Source of the DNA: Pontibacterium sp049603715
GTDB lineage: Bacteria; Pseudomonadota; Gammaproteobacteria; Pseudomonadales; Balneatricaceae
Reading direction: 5' to 3'
DNA length: 64,000 nucleotides
Assembly: GCA_049603715.1 (NCBI GenBank)
Contig: JBMYSW010000011.1
Coordinates: 1 to 64,000 of the forward strand
Below the pieces are notes generated by a model. The model was not told where the DNA came from. It made no database searches and saw nothing but the letters and a program-made list of their open reading frames with translations. The number at the start of each line of letters is the position of its first letter. Position 1 is the first letter of the stretch. Both the position numbers and the translations under genes were made by a program. Below, piece after piece: positions 45,601-52,472 of this stretch.

Positions 45601-46040
45601 GAAATAACGGGAATTTGATAGCGTTTAGAAACAGCCAACACCTGCTGACCACTGCCTTGAAACGGCTGAAACACAATGCCGTCTAAACCACTTTTGGCCG
45701 CGCGAGTAACCGACTCCACCATCCAAGACGGACGATTTTGCGCATCGTAAACCTGTAACTCAATGCCTAAGTCTGCGGCTGCTTTTTGTGAATACTCGGC
45801 TGCACGCTGCCAAAATGGGAAGGACAAGTCTGACACAAACATGCCAATGCGCAGTGGTCGGGTGGTGTGACCGGTAAATGAAAGAGGCGCACGCTCATTT
45901 TTTGCAACTGTTGCAACCGCCACCTCTTGCGCCATTGCCGGGCGGCTCAGTATTAGCCACAGCCCCATGAACAAAAGTAAAGTAATAAGCGCTAAAATCG
46001 CAGCTGGCGAGCGAGAAGCTAGTTTAAACAGTCTGATCAT
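39603..46040 (-). CDS. giant hybrid sensor histidine kinase with two periplasmic binding modules
   Basis: This 2145-residue protein is a membrane phosphorelay kinase of unknown ligand. Order seen: membrane or signal segment (about 13-34); type I periplasmic-binding domain like sugar-binding proteins (62-350; IGMFVSDLSFPFWQRAAEYS, IGGMNWNADVI); SBP_bac_3-like venus-flytrap domain (410-640); membrane segment (662-682); membrane segment (703-723); double-CACHE-like periplasmic domain (about 735-1030); membrane segment (1037-1062); two PAS domains (about 1105-1228 and 1245-1375); HisKA with His1403 (SHEIRTPINGVLGML); HATPase (GTGLGLAI near 1582-1589); receiver 1 with Asp1692; receiver 2 with Asp1852; HPt with His2004 (LHSLRGSSGNLG). 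All phosphorelay residues are present. Membrane topology is consistent with two periplasmic sensor regions. No response regulator or transport gene adjoins it. Confidence 0.9.
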   Translation of the reverse strand: MIRLFKLASRSPAAILALITLLLFMGLWLILSRPAMAQEVAVATVAKNERAPLSFTGHTTRPLRIGMFVSDLSFPFWQRAAEYSQKAAADLGIELQVYDAQNRPSWMVESVTRAAKSGLDGIVFQPFQGSGQQVLAVSKRYQIPVISFDSPVKGIRLPPRQENPYWIGRVKPDNFAASHLLTQRLLEEAEALGIREINMLALHGTLSEQPAFDRKEALLDAVASRSNLRLRHLDGYWNRELAQQRISKVLSLDQSVNVIWAANDEMAIGAAQAVEEAGLEGKVLIGGMNWNADVIPHLAQGSLLTSVGGHFLDSVWATVLMHDYLKGHDFAQWQLNFPSTMAVVDRANLLQYSALFLNSPDDLDFTLASKVYHPSATGYDFSVSFLKRSAAGRSKVNVNPLGLTENEQRWLSEHRVIRATSERDYAPYDFRVDQVPTGYSVDLLKLMVQRLGVDLEFTTGDWNTLVEKAKRREVDVIHTIFREPKSREAFLNFVGPYKTAATAIIGRENRPLRPQDGGLKQLDGYRVAVVKGDANYAKIKQKAPSAVFVEVPSYGDALKAVAFEGADATVIEQPVASYLIRQLLLSNLRILAEVNEQEGLSNDFYFGVRSDWPALASILEKAYASLTPEELSALDERWLTLPKHQAQAEQASQAEDLFWQKDIAMAAMAFALAVAGLLVIWRLAYHPLRSKRLFEISSSFGLKVVTLGCLSVIAVALLLAVWASATLRSSETQKVQETLETIRDTTVEAVSLWAQERRQNVRDVVRYSPLVDKVRAIRIHEILDQAQARQAVEELKQLVDQQKLGGESNGFVLISPEGKVLAANSSALVGLQSAISRHRPELFTRLLAGESLLIPPVPATTPMDGQLNVVGYDTPPTLFFAAPVIDSNGEVLAVFAQRYNPHGEFSYLTLLGRMGETGETYSFDRSGRLLSESRFGEQLLASGLMGLGDQSILSIVLKDPGVNLLEQPKPLVAIDEQPLTLMARAALSDGEGVNVEGYRNYRGVPVLGAWTWIPELSIGIATEIDEPEGLSSFYTARSVIAVAVGLTTAIATILTLLVMALAGRANRVLKAAAHELEDRVAERTQALEKANSAASEAMLASQANERRFRSLVDNIPGAVFRSGVDRRKPALFLSPYIVELTGYTEAELQPPQQANYLNLVHPSDQSLLHRAMNEAVGGKETYLVEYRLLHKEGSVRWVYEHGSVVRGEKSEFKYIDGFILDITARREAEAALNRTLDELKRADYQMDLVLEAAHLAQWEYHLADDALYATQATERMWGYAEGELLVRGKGKWRPMNGGLPTFEALHHPNEVQGFSQQLLRLAKGQAERMVMEYPIRHKDGSWRWKQSVATLVVDEKTGLPKAVYGILIDIDEIKRLQFELIEAKDKAESGSLAKSEFLASMSHEIRTPINGVLGMLELLETTQLDSEQQRRLTVAKSSALSLLAIINDILDFSKVEAGKLEIDEVDFDITDVFGSVSRSMAFKAEEKGLELALDLSELRLRLVKGDPVRLRQILTNLIANAIKFTEQGEVLIKASLVFAKNGRCSLKCSVTDTGIGIEPHQLEGLFESFNQADKSTTRKYGGTGLGLAICRRLCEMMGGQISVSSQSGVGSSFNFEIELKTSELNVPSLPQVDLSKLSVLIVDDNATNREIFDAQIRMWGASTHSVNSVEAAWQLLESEQASGHPFDMALVDMNMPGVNGLSFGQALMQRPEYESLAWVLLTSSTVGVSLEEVKAAGFLAYLAKPVTPSDLFDTLSVVAAYGKRDLQNGDLITETYLHAAQSAQNHVEALPPQWEASARILLVEDNEVNQLVTLGLLERVGLSCEIANNGEQAIHMLQDAPENRPYELIFMDCQMPVKDGYEATQEIRAGAAGAAYCKVPIIAMTAHAMTGDRDKCIAAGMDDYLSKPLDFAKVQSALRQYLPDTDGGDSEVAEAKALSQSKDQLVLPETQVIDFELHRPSIADMPKAYIDVLKMFIRNNRHREPQLRSMFAAQQWLQMRDVLHSLRGSSGNLGMMPLFEKCSDLETAIDAGAALGDVQLAELLNLLAQGMKDAQAIIDANEAPADQAPQSAQEALPLEPLVAALKVKLQNFNMITSEELEDYTRAAQAQGLEPQAELVVEAIQGFEYEQALKLLEDSSSSAPPV

Positions 46041-46245
46041 CCCTGTTTCCGACCTGTTTTACCTCTTAGATAGGCCTTGGCCGACCAGAGGTTTTTCATT
46101 TTATTGAGTAGGGTGCGGCGAGCGCTCGGGCTAGCACTCACCTTCGTTTGCGCAGTTCAACAAGCAGTGTAGTTTAAGTTTGTTACCTTGTTGTCCTGCC
46201 CAAGCATAAACCGCTTTTGCGATCAGCAAAATTCATCCATAAGTC

Positions 46246-46947
46246 TTACGGTTGCGATAACACCGGTGGTTCAAGCGGAAGCTGCCAGTTAATTGGCGCT
46301 CGCCCTTGGCTTTGAAGGTAGCGGTTCGCCTCTCCAAAATGGCCACAGCCCAAAAAGCCGCGATAAGCCGATAAAGGCGATGGATGCGACGATGACAAAA
46401 CACAGTGTTTTTGCTTATCAATAACGCGCCCTTTCTTCTGAGCGTAACTGCCCCACAGCATAAAGACCACACCTTCACACTGCTCGTTAATGACCTTAAT
46501 TACTTGGTCAGTAAAGGTTTCCCAACCTTTACCCTGATGGGATGCAGCTTGGGCTTGCTCCACCGTCAAAACACTGTTGAGTAACAAAACCCCCTGCTCT
46601 GCCCATGTACCCAAATAGCCATGACTGACAGGCGTACAACCTACATCCTGCTCAAGCTCTTTATAGATATTCACCAACGAGGGCGGTGGCTTGATGCCCG
46701 GTAAAACCGAAAAGCAGAGCCCATGGGCTTGGCCGTCGCCGTGGTAAGGGTCTTGCCCCAATATCACCACTTTAACCTGATCGAGCGGTGTTGTTTCTAA
46801 CGCCGAAAACCAACGAGATGAGTGAGGATAAATCACCTTATGTGCGGCTTTTTCTTGCGCTAAAAACTCGCGTAAAGACTGCATATAAGGGGCGTCAAAT
46901 TCCGCTTGTAAATAAGGCTGCCAGCTCGGAGCGTTTTCTAAGGCCAC
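46246..46947 (-). CDS. ung: uracil-DNA glycosylase
   Basis: Ung removes uracil from DNA in base excision repair. The 233-residue product has the catalytic GQDPYHG (Asp66), the GLCFSV and the C-terminal SHPSPLSAYRGF with its His. Family I, normal length. The start is GTG at 46947. It is downstream of lysS, separated by the terminator hairpin. Confidence 0.97.
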   Translation of the reverse strand: MALENAPSWQPYLQAEFDAPYMQSLREFLAQEKAAHKVIYPHSSRWFSALETTPLDQVKVVILGQDPYHGDGQAHGLCFSVLPGIKPPPSLVNIYKELEQDVGCTPVSHGYLGTWAEQGVLLLNSVLTVEQAQAASHQGKGWETFTDQVIKVINEQCEGVVFMLWGSYAQKKGRVIDKQKHCVLSSSHPSPLSAYRGFLGCGHFGEANRYLQSQGRAPINWQLPLEPPVLSQP

Positions 46948-46997
46948 GTGATTCTCGCTTTGTCAGTTTAAGTTTTAAAAGACCATCAAACAGGCAT

Positions 46998-47024
46998 AAA
47001 AAAGCCACTATGAAGTGGCTTTTT
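46998..47024 (-). terminator. terminator between lysS and ung
   Basis: AAAAAAGCCACT, loop ATGA, AGTGGCTTTTT forms an 11- to 12-bp stem with A-runs and T-runs, functional in either direction. It lies 25 bases after the lysS stop codon. Confidence 0.88.
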
Positions 47025-47048
47025 ATGCAGGTCAATGCAGTTCGGGAA

Positions 47049-48551
47049 TTAACCGCGTGGACGCATCGCTGGGAATAAAATCACGTCACGAATCGACGGT
47101 GAGTCTGTAAACAGCATCACCAAACGGTCGATGCCAATACCTTGACCCGCCGTTGGTGGTAGGCCGTACTCAAGGGCTTTGATGTAGTCAGCATCGTAGT
47201 GCATTGCTTCGTCATCACCTGCGTCTTTTTCAGCTACTTGTGCTTTAAAGCGCTCTGCTTGGTCTTCAGAGTCGTTAAGCTCCGAGAAGCCATTAGCCAA
47301 CTCACGACCACCCACGAAGAACTCGAAACGATCAGTTACGAATGGATTAGTGTCGCTACGACGTGCAAGCGGAGATACTTCAGTTGGGTACTCAGTGATA
47401 AACGTTGGCTGATCTAGACGATGCTCAACGGTTTCTTCAAAGATTTCGATTTGAACTTTACCCAAGCCCCAAGAATCTTGAACGTTGATGCCCATACCTT
47501 CGGCAATTGCACGTGCTTTTTGCTCGTCGGCTAGGTCTTCAGCAGCGATTTCTGGGTTGTAGTGCAAGATAGAGTCAAACACACTCATACGCGCAAAAGA
47601 CTTGTCTAGGTCGTATTCAACCGTTGATACCACTTCGCCGTCGGCATCGCGCTCAGAGCGAACCAAAGTCGTGGTACCCAAGACTTCACGAGCAATGCTG
47701 CGAAGCATGTCTTCCGTTAGGTCCATCAAGTCGTTGTAGTCTGCGTAAGCTTGGTAGAACTCCAACATGGTGAACTCTGGGTTGTGACGGGTCGACAAGC
47801 CTTCGTTACGGAAGTTACGGTTAATTTCGAACACACGCTCAAAGCCACCGACAACCAAACGCTTAAGGTAAAGCTCAGGCGCGATACGCAAGTACATGTC
47901 GCGATCCAACGCATTGTGGTGAGTTACGAATGGACGTGCCGTTGCACCACCTGGAATCACCTGTAGCATCGGTGTTTCTGCTTCAATAAAGTCACGGTCG
48001 GTTAGGTAGTTGCGAATTGCAGATACCAACTTAGAACGCACTTCAAAGACACGGCGAGAGTCTTCGTTAGTAATTAAGTCAACGTAACGCTGACGGTAAC
48101 GCATCTCGGTGTCTTGTAGGCCTTTATGCTTGTCTGGCAGCGGACGAAGGTTTTTGGTCAGTAGTGTGTACTCACCCATGTCTACGTAAAGGTCGCCTTT
48201 ACCCGACTTATGCAGCTCACCAGTGATACCCACAATGTCACCTAGGTCTAGGCTTTTAGCGAATGGGCGTGCTGGCTTATTCACGTAAAGCTGGATACGA
48301 CCCGTCATGTCTTGTAGCACCATAAAAGCACCACGGTTTAGCATGATACGACCGGCCACAGAAACAACGATACCTGCTTCAGCAAGCTCTTCTTTGGTCT
48401 TTTCGCCGTACATGTTTTGTAGGTCTTGAGCGTAGCTATCACGACGGAAATCGTTAACAAATGCCTTACCTTCAGCGCGTAGCGCGTCTAGTTTTTCGCG
48501 GCGCTCTGCAATCAGGCGATTTTCGTCTTGTGGCTGCGTGTTATCTGACAT
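47049..48551 (-). CDS. lysS: lysyl-tRNA synthetase, class II
   Basis: LysS charges tRNA-Lys. The 500-residue product has an N-terminal OB anticodon domain (VVSVAGRIMLNRGAFMVLQD), motif 1 and 2 (ETPMLQVIPGGATARPF, FRNEGLSTRHNPEFTMLEFYQA) and motif 3 (GIGIDRLVMLFT). Length typical. It follows prfB by 28 bases on the same strand, the same order as in E. coli. Confidence 0.98.
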   Translation of the reverse strand: MSDNTQPQDENRLIAERREKLDALRAEGKAFVNDFRRDSYAQDLQNMYGEKTKEELAEAGIVVSVAGRIMLNRGAFMVLQDMTGRIQLYVNKPARPFAKSLDLGDIVGITGELHKSGKGDLYVDMGEYTLLTKNLRPLPDKHKGLQDTEMRYRQRYVDLITNEDSRRVFEVRSKLVSAIRNYLTDRDFIEAETPMLQVIPGGATARPFVTHHNALDRDMYLRIAPELYLKRLVVGGFERVFEINRNFRNEGLSTRHNPEFTMLEFYQAYADYNDLMDLTEDMLRSIAREVLGTTTLVRSERDADGEVVSTVEYDLDKSFARMSVFDSILHYNPEIAAEDLADEQKARAIAEGMGINVQDSWGLGKVQIEIFEETVEHRLDQPTFITEYPTEVSPLARRSDTNPFVTDRFEFFVGGRELANGFSELNDSEDQAERFKAQVAEKDAGDDEAMHYDADYIKALEYGLPPTAGQGIGIDRLVMLFTDSPSIRDVILFPAMRPRG

Positions 48552-48579
48552 GGATATAACCTATAAAAATTCGTTTCTG

Positions 48580-49674
48580 TTAAAGGCCAGCTTTTAAGCT
48601 TGCTTCAATAAATAAGTCTAAGTCGCCATCAAGCACCTTGTCACAGTTCGACGACTGTACATTGGTGCGAAGGTCTTTAATGCGCTGATCGTCCAACACG
48701 TAAGAGCGGATTTGGCTGCCCCAACCAATGTCGGCTTTGTTGTCTTCTTGTTCCTGAGCGGCTTCGCTGCGCTTAAGCATTTCCATTTCGTAAAGCTTGG
48801 CACGTAGTTGCTTCATACAGGTGTCTTTGTTTTGGTGCTGCGAGCGCTGGCTCTGACTTTGCACCACAATGCCCGAAGGTTCGTGGGTAATACGTACCGC
48901 AGATTCTGTTCGGTTTACGTGCTGACCACCCGCACCCGAGGCACGGTATACGTCGACGCGAAGATCTGCTGGGTTGATATCGATTTCAACGTTGTCGTCA
49001 ATTTCTGGCGATACAAATACAGACGAGAAAGAGGTGTGACGACGGCCGCCTGAGTCAAAGGGAGACTTGCGTACCAAGCGGTGCACACCTGTTTCGGTGC
49101 GCAACCAACCAAAGGCGTATTCGCCTTCAAAGCGAATAGTCGCACTCTTGATGCCCGCCACATCGCCATCGGAGACTTCGATCAGCTCAACTTTAAAGCC
49201 TTTGTCTTCACCCCAACGCAAGTACATACGCAGCATCATATTGGCCCAGTCTTGAGCCTCGGTGCCGCCAGAACCCGCCTGAATATCAAGATAGGCATTG
49301 TTGCCGTCAGCTTCACCGGCAAACATACGACGAAACTCGAGCTTTTCAAGTTGCGCCATTAGGCCTGCGACTTCTTCTTCCACTTCAGCGACGGTATCTT
49401 CATCGTCTTCTTCAACGGCCATTTCGAGTAGCTCGTTGGCTTCGTCTACACCCGCTAACAAAGCGTCAATGGTGCCAACAATGCCATCAAGAGACGAGCG
49501 CTCTTTACCCAAGGCTTGGGCATTCGCAGGATCATTCCAAACTTCAGGGCTTTCAAGCTCACGCTCAACTTCTTCGAGGCGCTCTTTTTTGCCTTCATAA
49601 TCAAGGTAGGTGCGAAGCTGCTCTGTGCGGCTCACAATATCCTTTAAACGGGTGATGATTGGGTTGATTTCCAT
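48580..49674 (-). CDS. prfB: peptide chain release factor 2, no programmed frameshift
   Basis: RF2 ends translation at UGA and UAA. The 364-residue product has the SPF recognition tripeptide (RKSPFDSGGRR) and the catalytic GGQ (SGAGGQHVNRT). In most gammaproteobacteria the gene needs a +1 frameshift at an in-frame UGA near codon 25. Here the corresponding region reads through without interruption (TAC CTT GAT TAT, encoding YLDY), with no stop, so RF2 is made from a single frame and the autoregulation is absent. A promoter lies just upstream; lysS follows. Confidence 0.97.
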   Translation of the reverse strand: MEINPIITRLKDIVSRTEQLRTYLDYEGKKERLEEVERELESPEVWNDPANAQALGKERSSLDGIVGTIDALLAGVDEANELLEMAVEEDDEDTVAEVEEEVAGLMAQLEKLEFRRMFAGEADGNNAYLDIQAGSGGTEAQDWANMMLRMYLRWGEDKGFKVELIEVSDGDVAGIKSATIRFEGEYAFGWLRTETGVHRLVRKSPFDSGGRRHTSFSSVFVSPEIDDNVEIDINPADLRVDVYRASGAGGQHVNRTESAVRITHEPSGIVVQSQSQRSQHQNKDTCMKQLRAKLYEMEMLKRSEAAQEQEDNKADIGWGSQIRSYVLDDQRIKDLRTNVQSSNCDKVLDGDLDLFIEASLKAGL

Positions 49675-49713
49675 CGTCCGGCGACTACTCGTTGGTTGAA
49701 AAAAAGGGACATT

Positions 49714-49742
49714 ATTCTACCCGATTAAGGCCAACGTTTGAA
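49714..49742 (-). promoter_or_regulatory. putative prfB promoter
   Basis: The minus strand has -35 TTCAAA (49737-49742), a 17-nt spacer and -10 TAGAAT (49714-49719). The expected leader is about 30 bases long to the prfB start codon. Confidence 0.6.
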
Positions 49743-49952
49743 TGGATATTAAGCGGAATTTATAGAATATGCGTGAAGGCTGCTGGCATGAAGCATTTGA
49801 TATGAAGTAGCTATGTATAAGCCAAGTATGTACGAGCCAAAACTGAGGTAAAAGCCGAGCGCCCCCCTCTCACGCCTTGTACACAAAAACGATAGACAAG
49901 GCATGTAGGCGTGCGCTGCGGTTATGTAGAGCGGTTCGGTTGGCTTAATTAG

Positions 49953-50276
49953 TCATCGCCTGAGTTGGACAGAGTAACTTTCGAGCGCCTCACGAGCGGT
50001 ATTTAGCGCCTCAAGGTTGGCTTGAGTCACTTTGGATATATTGGCTTCTAATGCCGTAACATAAGCTTGCTGCACCGCTAATACATCGTTGGCGCTACTA
50101 CACGACTGCAGCGCTTTAGACTGTTCGACAGCGGTTTGAATGCAAGCCTGCGTACACTGCATTTGCTGACTTGCCAGTTTTTCTAGCATTCGTGTTTGAA
50201 TTTCAACAATACCCTTCAACGGGCCTTCTTGTTGGCTAAATGGCTGTCCCCATAGCTTATTAAAATCCTGAAACAT
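49953..50276 (-). CDS. phasin family protein
   Basis: Phasins coat polyhydroxyalkanoate granules and related structures. The 107-residue protein is mostly amphipathic helix with many Gln, Ala and Leu residues, like the Phasin_2 family (LEKLASQQMQCTQACIQTA, AYVTALEANISKVTQANLEAL). No signal sequence. A strong AGGAGG ribosome site precedes the ATG. No phaC or other granule gene lies in the window, so a PHA role is inferred from the family only. The 405-base gap to gloA is described separately. Confidence 0.75.
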   Translation of the reverse strand: MFQDFNKLWGQPFSQQEGPLKGIVEIQTRMLEKLASQQMQCTQACIQTAVEQSKALQSCSSANDVLAVQQAYVTALEANISKVTQANLEALNTAREALESYSVQLRR

Positions 50277-50681
50277 ACTTCCTCCTATGGCGTCATTTAC
50301 GCGGCAGCTGATTTAGCCCAACGCATGGCTTACATCTGTAAACCCGTTGAGGCCAAAGACATCGCATTGCGCGTGTTGCGCATCAGGAATCAGCTCTGCG
50401 CTCTGGACTTTCAACACTGGTTGTTGTCGGGGCTTATGTGACGCCCCTTTCATCAAACTAGTGAGAAAACGAGCACTTGGCAAGTTATACAAGTGTCTAA
50501 CCCCGTTTTAAAGACTTGAAAAACGACTTCGTGACCTTAAATTTGACTTAACTTTGGAACCCGCTCAAGCTGGGTATCCAGCGGTTAATGAGGGGCTTTT
50601 TCTTTGTTTTTTCGCCCTCTTGGCCGCACGCCAATCTGTATTTGGCTCATTTTTTCGACGCTTTACACCAAGGAGTCTCGT
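50277..50681. other. intergenic region between phasin and gloA
   Basis: No protein gene could be supported here. It presumably holds divergent promoters; no clear -35/-10 pair was found on either strand. Small hairpins are visible: GGGGC with GCCCC (about 50430-50450) and GCTGG, GTAT, CCAGC (50569-50582), the latter followed after about ten bases by a T-rich stretch. They may be terminators, small-RNA ends or chance. Confidence 0.4.
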
Positions 50682-51068
50682 ATGCGCATTTTGCACACCA
50701 TGCTACGCGTGGTCGATCTACAAGCTTCAATCGACTTTTACACCCAAGTTTTGGGCATGCAACTACTGAGAAAGAACGACTACCCAGAAGGTAAGTTCAC
50801 CCTCGCCTTTGTGGGGTACGGGCCAGAGTCGGAAGGTGCGGTGTTAGAACTCACCCACAACTGGGAAACAGATGCCTACGAGCTGGGTAATGCCTATGGC
50901 CACATCGCCCTAGAGGTGGACGACGCCTATGACGCCTGCGCGCAAATTAAAGCACGAGGCGGTGATGTAGTACGCGAGGCAGGGCCGATGAAACACGGCA
51001 CCACCGTCATTGCGTTTGTGAAGGACCCCGACGGCTATATGGTCGAGCTGATTCAGAAAAAAGGCTAA
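50682..51068 (+). CDS. gloA: lactoylglutathione lyase (glyoxalase I)
   Basis: GloA converts the methylglyoxal-glutathione hemithioacetal to lactoylglutathione. The 128-residue protein has the metal ligands His5, Glu56, His74 and Glu122 at the positions of E. coli GloA, a nickel-type enzyme. The start at 50682 is supported by AAGGAG 9-10 bases upstream and by the standard MRILHTMLRV N-terminus. It converges with the type I secretion operon. Confidence 0.96.
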   Translation: MRILHTMLRVVDLQASIDFYTQVLGMQLLRKNDYPEGKFTLAFVGYGPESEGAVLELTHNWETDAYELGNAYGHIALEVDDAYDACAQIKARGGDVVREAGPMKHGTTVIAFVKDPDGYMVELIQKKG

Positions 51069-51097
51069 ACACCCGCTTTGCTTTTATCTGAACCTAC

Positions 51098-51122
51098 TTC
51101 CACGAGTTTATCGCTCGTGGAA
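51098..51122 (-). terminator. inverted repeat at the end of the secretion operon
   Basis: TTCCACGAG, loop TTTATCG, CTCGTGGAA is a perfect 9-bp stem covering the stop codon of the adaptor gene. It has no T-run on either strand, so it may be a 3' stability hairpin rather than a true terminator. Confidence 0.4.
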
Positions 51123-52472
51123 GGCTTGGTCTAGGCCACGAGTGACTGGGCGAAGCATATACTCAAGCAAGGTCTTTTGACCTGTTTGGATATCCGCGGT
51201 GACGGTCATTCCCGGAATAACCGTAAGCTCTCCCTCGTTAGCCCCGAGGTAACGACGCGGTAAGGTGATTTCGGCACGGTAGTAAGGCATGTTTTCGGCA
51301 TCTAAATAGGTAGAGGCCGATAGCTGTTTAACCTTTCCTTCTAAGGTACCAAAACGAGCGAAGTCGTAGCTTTCAAATTTGATTTTTGCCGTTTGCCCCG
51401 GCGACACATAACCAATATCCATGGGCTGCACTCGGGCCTCAACAATAAACTCTTCCTGCGTTGGCACCAGCTCCATTATCACTTGGCTGGGGCTAATAAC
51501 TGCCCCCGCACCACTGATTTCGAGCGCTTGAACAATACCTGTCACTTGCGCACGCACTTCTTGTCGCTCGCCACGTGCTTCAAGGCGAATAAGAGTACTA
51601 TCCACTTCAGCCAACTCGTTGCGAATTTGCTCTGCTTCTAAGGCAAGGTCACGATTAAAACGCGCCACCGAATCGCGGCCACGCTGCTGGCTTTCTGCCA
51701 AAGATGAGCGTGCCACCGCCAAGGCATCAATAGTCTGTCGCATTTGGTTTTCGTACTCAGCCACGCGCGCTTTCGCCGAAAGATACTCGGCCCGCGACAC
51801 AATCCCTCGGCTCAATGCATCCTGGCGCATTTTTGCCTGCTCTTGGTAAATCGCCAGCTCTTTTTTCAGCGACGCAACTTGATTGGTTAGACCAGTAATC
51901 TCGTCTTTGCGTTGCTGAATTTGGCTACGCAAAAGCAACTGCTCGGCATTAAAGCTGTTTAGCTGAGCCTCATAGATTGCCGCTTGCTCTGCAACTAGAT
52001 GGCTATATGCGTCAGGATACGCTGAAAAGTCAGGAGTTTTACGGGCACGCAAGGCCGACAAGCGGGTGTCTTGCAATTGCAAACTCAGCTGTCGGTTAAG
52101 CATTTGCTTTAGCTCAGACTCCGCCGTTGCAGGGTCAAGGCTCACCAACAAGTCGCCCTTTTTAACCGCATCACCATTGTTAACGTGTAGCTGCACCACA
52201 ATACCACCATCAAGGTGCTGCACTTGGTTCACCTTGCCTTGCGGCACCACGGCACCTGCGGCAACCGCCACTTCGTTGACATAGGTAAACGCACTCCACA
52301 CCAGTGTGCCAGCAATAAACAGTAAACAAACAAAGCTCGTCACCGTCGCTAGGTAGCGCGGCGAGGCTTCTTCCAACTCTATCGCTTGAGATAAGTCAGC
52401 AGCGTAAAGGCTGGGGCGATAGACGCCGTGTGCGGCTTCGTTTGCCGGTGTTTGCGAAGAATCAGCGGCCAC
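51108..52472 (-). CDS. type I secretion membrane-fusion protein, HlyD family
   Basis: The adaptor bridges the inner-membrane ABC exporter and an outer-membrane TolC channel. The 454-residue product has a short cytoplasmic start, one membrane segment (about residues 45-65), a lipoyl-like half (VNQVQHLDGGIVVQLHVNNGDAVKKGDLL), a long coiled coil (about 115-285), and the second half followed by the conserved C-terminal MTVTADIQTGQKTLLEYMLRPV. GTG at 52472 is preferred to a GTG six bases upstream because GGAGG is correctly spaced. It overlaps the upstream ABC gene by 11 bases. No tolC gene lies nearby, so the outer channel is probably encoded elsewhere. Confidence 0.93.
   Translation of the reverse strand: MAADSSQTPANEAAHGVYRPSLYAADLSQAIELEEASPRYLATVTSFVCLLFIAGTLVWSAFTYVNEVAVAAGAVVPQGKVNQVQHLDGGIVVQLHVNNGDAVKKGDLLVSLDPATAESELKQMLNRQLSLQLQDTRLSALRARKTPDFSAYPDAYSHLVAEQAAIYEAQLNSFNAEQLLLRSQIQQRKDEITGLTNQVASLKKELAIYQEQAKMRQDALSRGIVSRAEYLSAKARVAEYENQMRQTIDALAVARSSLAESQQRGRDSVARFNRDLALEAEQIRNELAEVDSTLIRLEARGERQEVRAQVTGIVQALEISGAGAVISPSQVIMELVPTQEEFIVEARVQPMDIGYVSPGQTAKIKFESYDFARFGTLEGKVKQLSASTYLDAENMPYYRAEITLPRRYLGANEGELTVIPGMTVTADIQTGQKTLLEYMLRPVTRGLDQAFHER

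Noticed and set aside
46119..46128. Perfect 10-base palindrome CGAGCGCTCG upstream of the hybrid kinase
   Set aside because: Short enough to be chance; no second copy or promoter context to support an operator.
50582..50800. Alternative overlapping frames around the gloA start
   Set aside because: Only the frame starting at 50682 gives the metal ligands and is preceded by a proper ribosome site.
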